Assembly: GCA_017861355.1 (NCBI GenBank)
Contig: JAGFXQ010000182.1
Span: forward strand, 1-6,901
Source: Bacillota bacterium
Lineage (GTDB): Bacteria > Bacillota > Clostridia > Lachnospirales > Lachnospiraceae
DNA length: 6,901 nt
Direction of reading: 5' to 3'
In this document: one piece after another, positions 6,206 through 6,901 of the stretch
How the letters are laid out: every line of letters starts with the position of its first letter
Numbering within the stretch: position 1 is the first letter of the stretch
The notes under the pieces: generated by a model
What the model saw: only the letters and a program-made list of their open reading frames with translations
Told to the model about the DNA's origin: nothing
The model's database searches: none
Made by a program: the position numbers and the translations under genes

Positions 6206-6901
6206 ATATACGCTCCAAGCAGAGGGAATCATCAAATCCTTAAATTTTGTGACCGCATAACGATCTGTCATACCAGCCACATAATCACATACCACGCGAT
6301 AAGGAGGCTCATCCAAGGACTTCATCCGCTGCTGGTATTCCTCCGGCAGCTTATCCAGATGTTCTAAATAGTATACAAATAAGGTCTCAAGTAATCGTTC
6401 CGCCTGTTCCTCCTGGCTTTTCGCCTTTTTATTCATATAAACACTTTCAAACATAAATTCGCGCAAATGCTTCATTGCAGCTAAAATATCCGGAGCCATG
6501 ATGATGTCGTTTTTGTTCTCGCTATTCGTTATGATATTATGTACCAGTGTATCCAATCGCTTTCCAAGACTATGGCCAAGCACATCGGTATATTCTCTTG
6601 GTATTTCTTCTTCACTGATGATCTTTCCACGAATGGCATCATCAATATCATGGTTAATATAGGCTATCTTATCGCATAACCGAACAATCTTGCCCTCCAA
6701 TGTGGCCGGAGTACCCTCTGTCTGATGATGTCTGATTCCATCACGGACCTCTTTGGTTAAATTCAAGCCTTGCCCGTGATTCTCTAATATCTCAACAACA
6801 CGGATACTTTGCAGATGATGTTGAAAACCCTCGGGGCATACACGACTGAGCGCTCTCTCACCGGCATGTCCAAACGGAGTGTGTCCCAGGTCATGACTCA
6901 A
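6203..6901 (-). CDS. dgt: Deoxyguanosinetriphosphate triphosphohydrolase-like HD-domain protein, 3' part
   Basis: The C-terminal 232 residues of a dGTPase-like enzyme (COG0232, HD superfamily). The family hydrolyses dNTPs to deoxynucleoside and triphosphate, contributing to dNTP pool control. The fragment opens inside the active site with SHDLGHTPFGHAGE, which holds the HD pair that binds metal. The downstream HHQTEGT (58-64), the LCDKIAYINHDIDDA segment (75-89) with further conserved Asp and His residues, and the C-terminal MTDRYAV (211-217) are all family landmarks. The window edge cuts the gene: the first codon, TTG, is an internal leucine of the motif, not a start. Roughly 100 N-terminal residues should lie beyond the edge. 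It ends at TAG 55 nt before dnaG. Its precise nucleotide preference cannot be read from sequence, so the symbol is by family resemblance. Confidence 0.9.
   Translation of the reverse strand: MSHDLGHTPFGHAGERALSRVCPEGFQHHLQSIRVVEILENHGQGLNLTKEVRDGIRHHQTEGTPATLEGKIVRLCDKIAYINHDIDDAIRGKIISEEEIPREYTDVLGHSLGKRLDTLVHNIITNSENKNDIIMAPDILAAMKHLREFMFESVYMNKKAKSQEEQAERLLETLFVYYLEHLDKLPEEYQQRMKSLDEPPYRVVCDYVAGMTDRYAVTKFKDLMIPSAWSVY

Noticed and set aside
6899..6901. TTG at the window edge as a start codon for the HD-domain protein
   Set aside because: It encodes the leucine preceding the SHDLGH active-site motif, and family members have about 100 residues before this point; the gene is cut by the edge.
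1..6901. Mobile elements, CRISPR arrays, tRNAs, toxin-antitoxin or defence genes
   Set aside because: I saw no repeated spacers, transposase motifs, attachment repeats or such protein families; the window is core housekeeping.

Overview
The window is a low-GC chromosomal housekeeping segment. The protein families, the gene order (dNTPase-like, dnaG, rpoD, trmK) and the AGGAGG-type ribosome binding sites point to a Firmicute of the class Clostridia. A Lachnospiraceae-like anaerobe is my best guess from general likeness; I have no database match to back it. There are no IS elements, CRISPR arrays, tRNAs or phage genes.

Layout: rnpB (RNase P RNA, about 22-417) is the only gene on the + strand. 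Everything else reads leftward on the - strand, in transcription order: the 3' part of a dGTP triphosphohydrolase-like HD gene (6901-6203, cut by the window edge), dnaG primase (6147-4357), rpoD/sigA primary sigma factor (4252-3158), a 328-bp intergenic region, trmK tRNA adenine-22 N1-methyltransferase (2829-2092), and a chimeric nucleoside kinase with ThrRS-like N-terminal domains (2086-413). The kinase runs head-on into rnpB, and its TGA stop codon lies inside the closing P1 helix of the RNase P RNA.

The dnaG-rpoD pair is the core of the bacterial macromolecular synthesis operon, linking replication priming to transcription initiation. Sequence-level promoter candidates suggest several entry points rather than one long unit. 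A near-consensus sigma-A promoter (TAGACA-17-TATAAT) overlaps the stop codon of the HD gene just before dnaG. A weaker one (TTGCAT-18-TAAAAT) lies before rpoD with a small palindrome in its spacer. A perfect TATAAT lies after rpoD. About 15 bases downstream of that TATAAT sits a 67-nt imperfect hairpin followed by a U-run. It is probably the rpoD terminator, but with the upstream -10 it could also be a short terminated RNA or an attenuated leader for trmK. The trmK-kinase pair is tightly coupled by a 5-nt gap.

I do not see an undescribed multi-gene system. The points most worth a second look are the rnpB/kinase 3' overlap with no recognisable terminator on either strand, the poorly understood ThrRS-kinase chimera, and the hairpin-containing rpoD-trmK gap.
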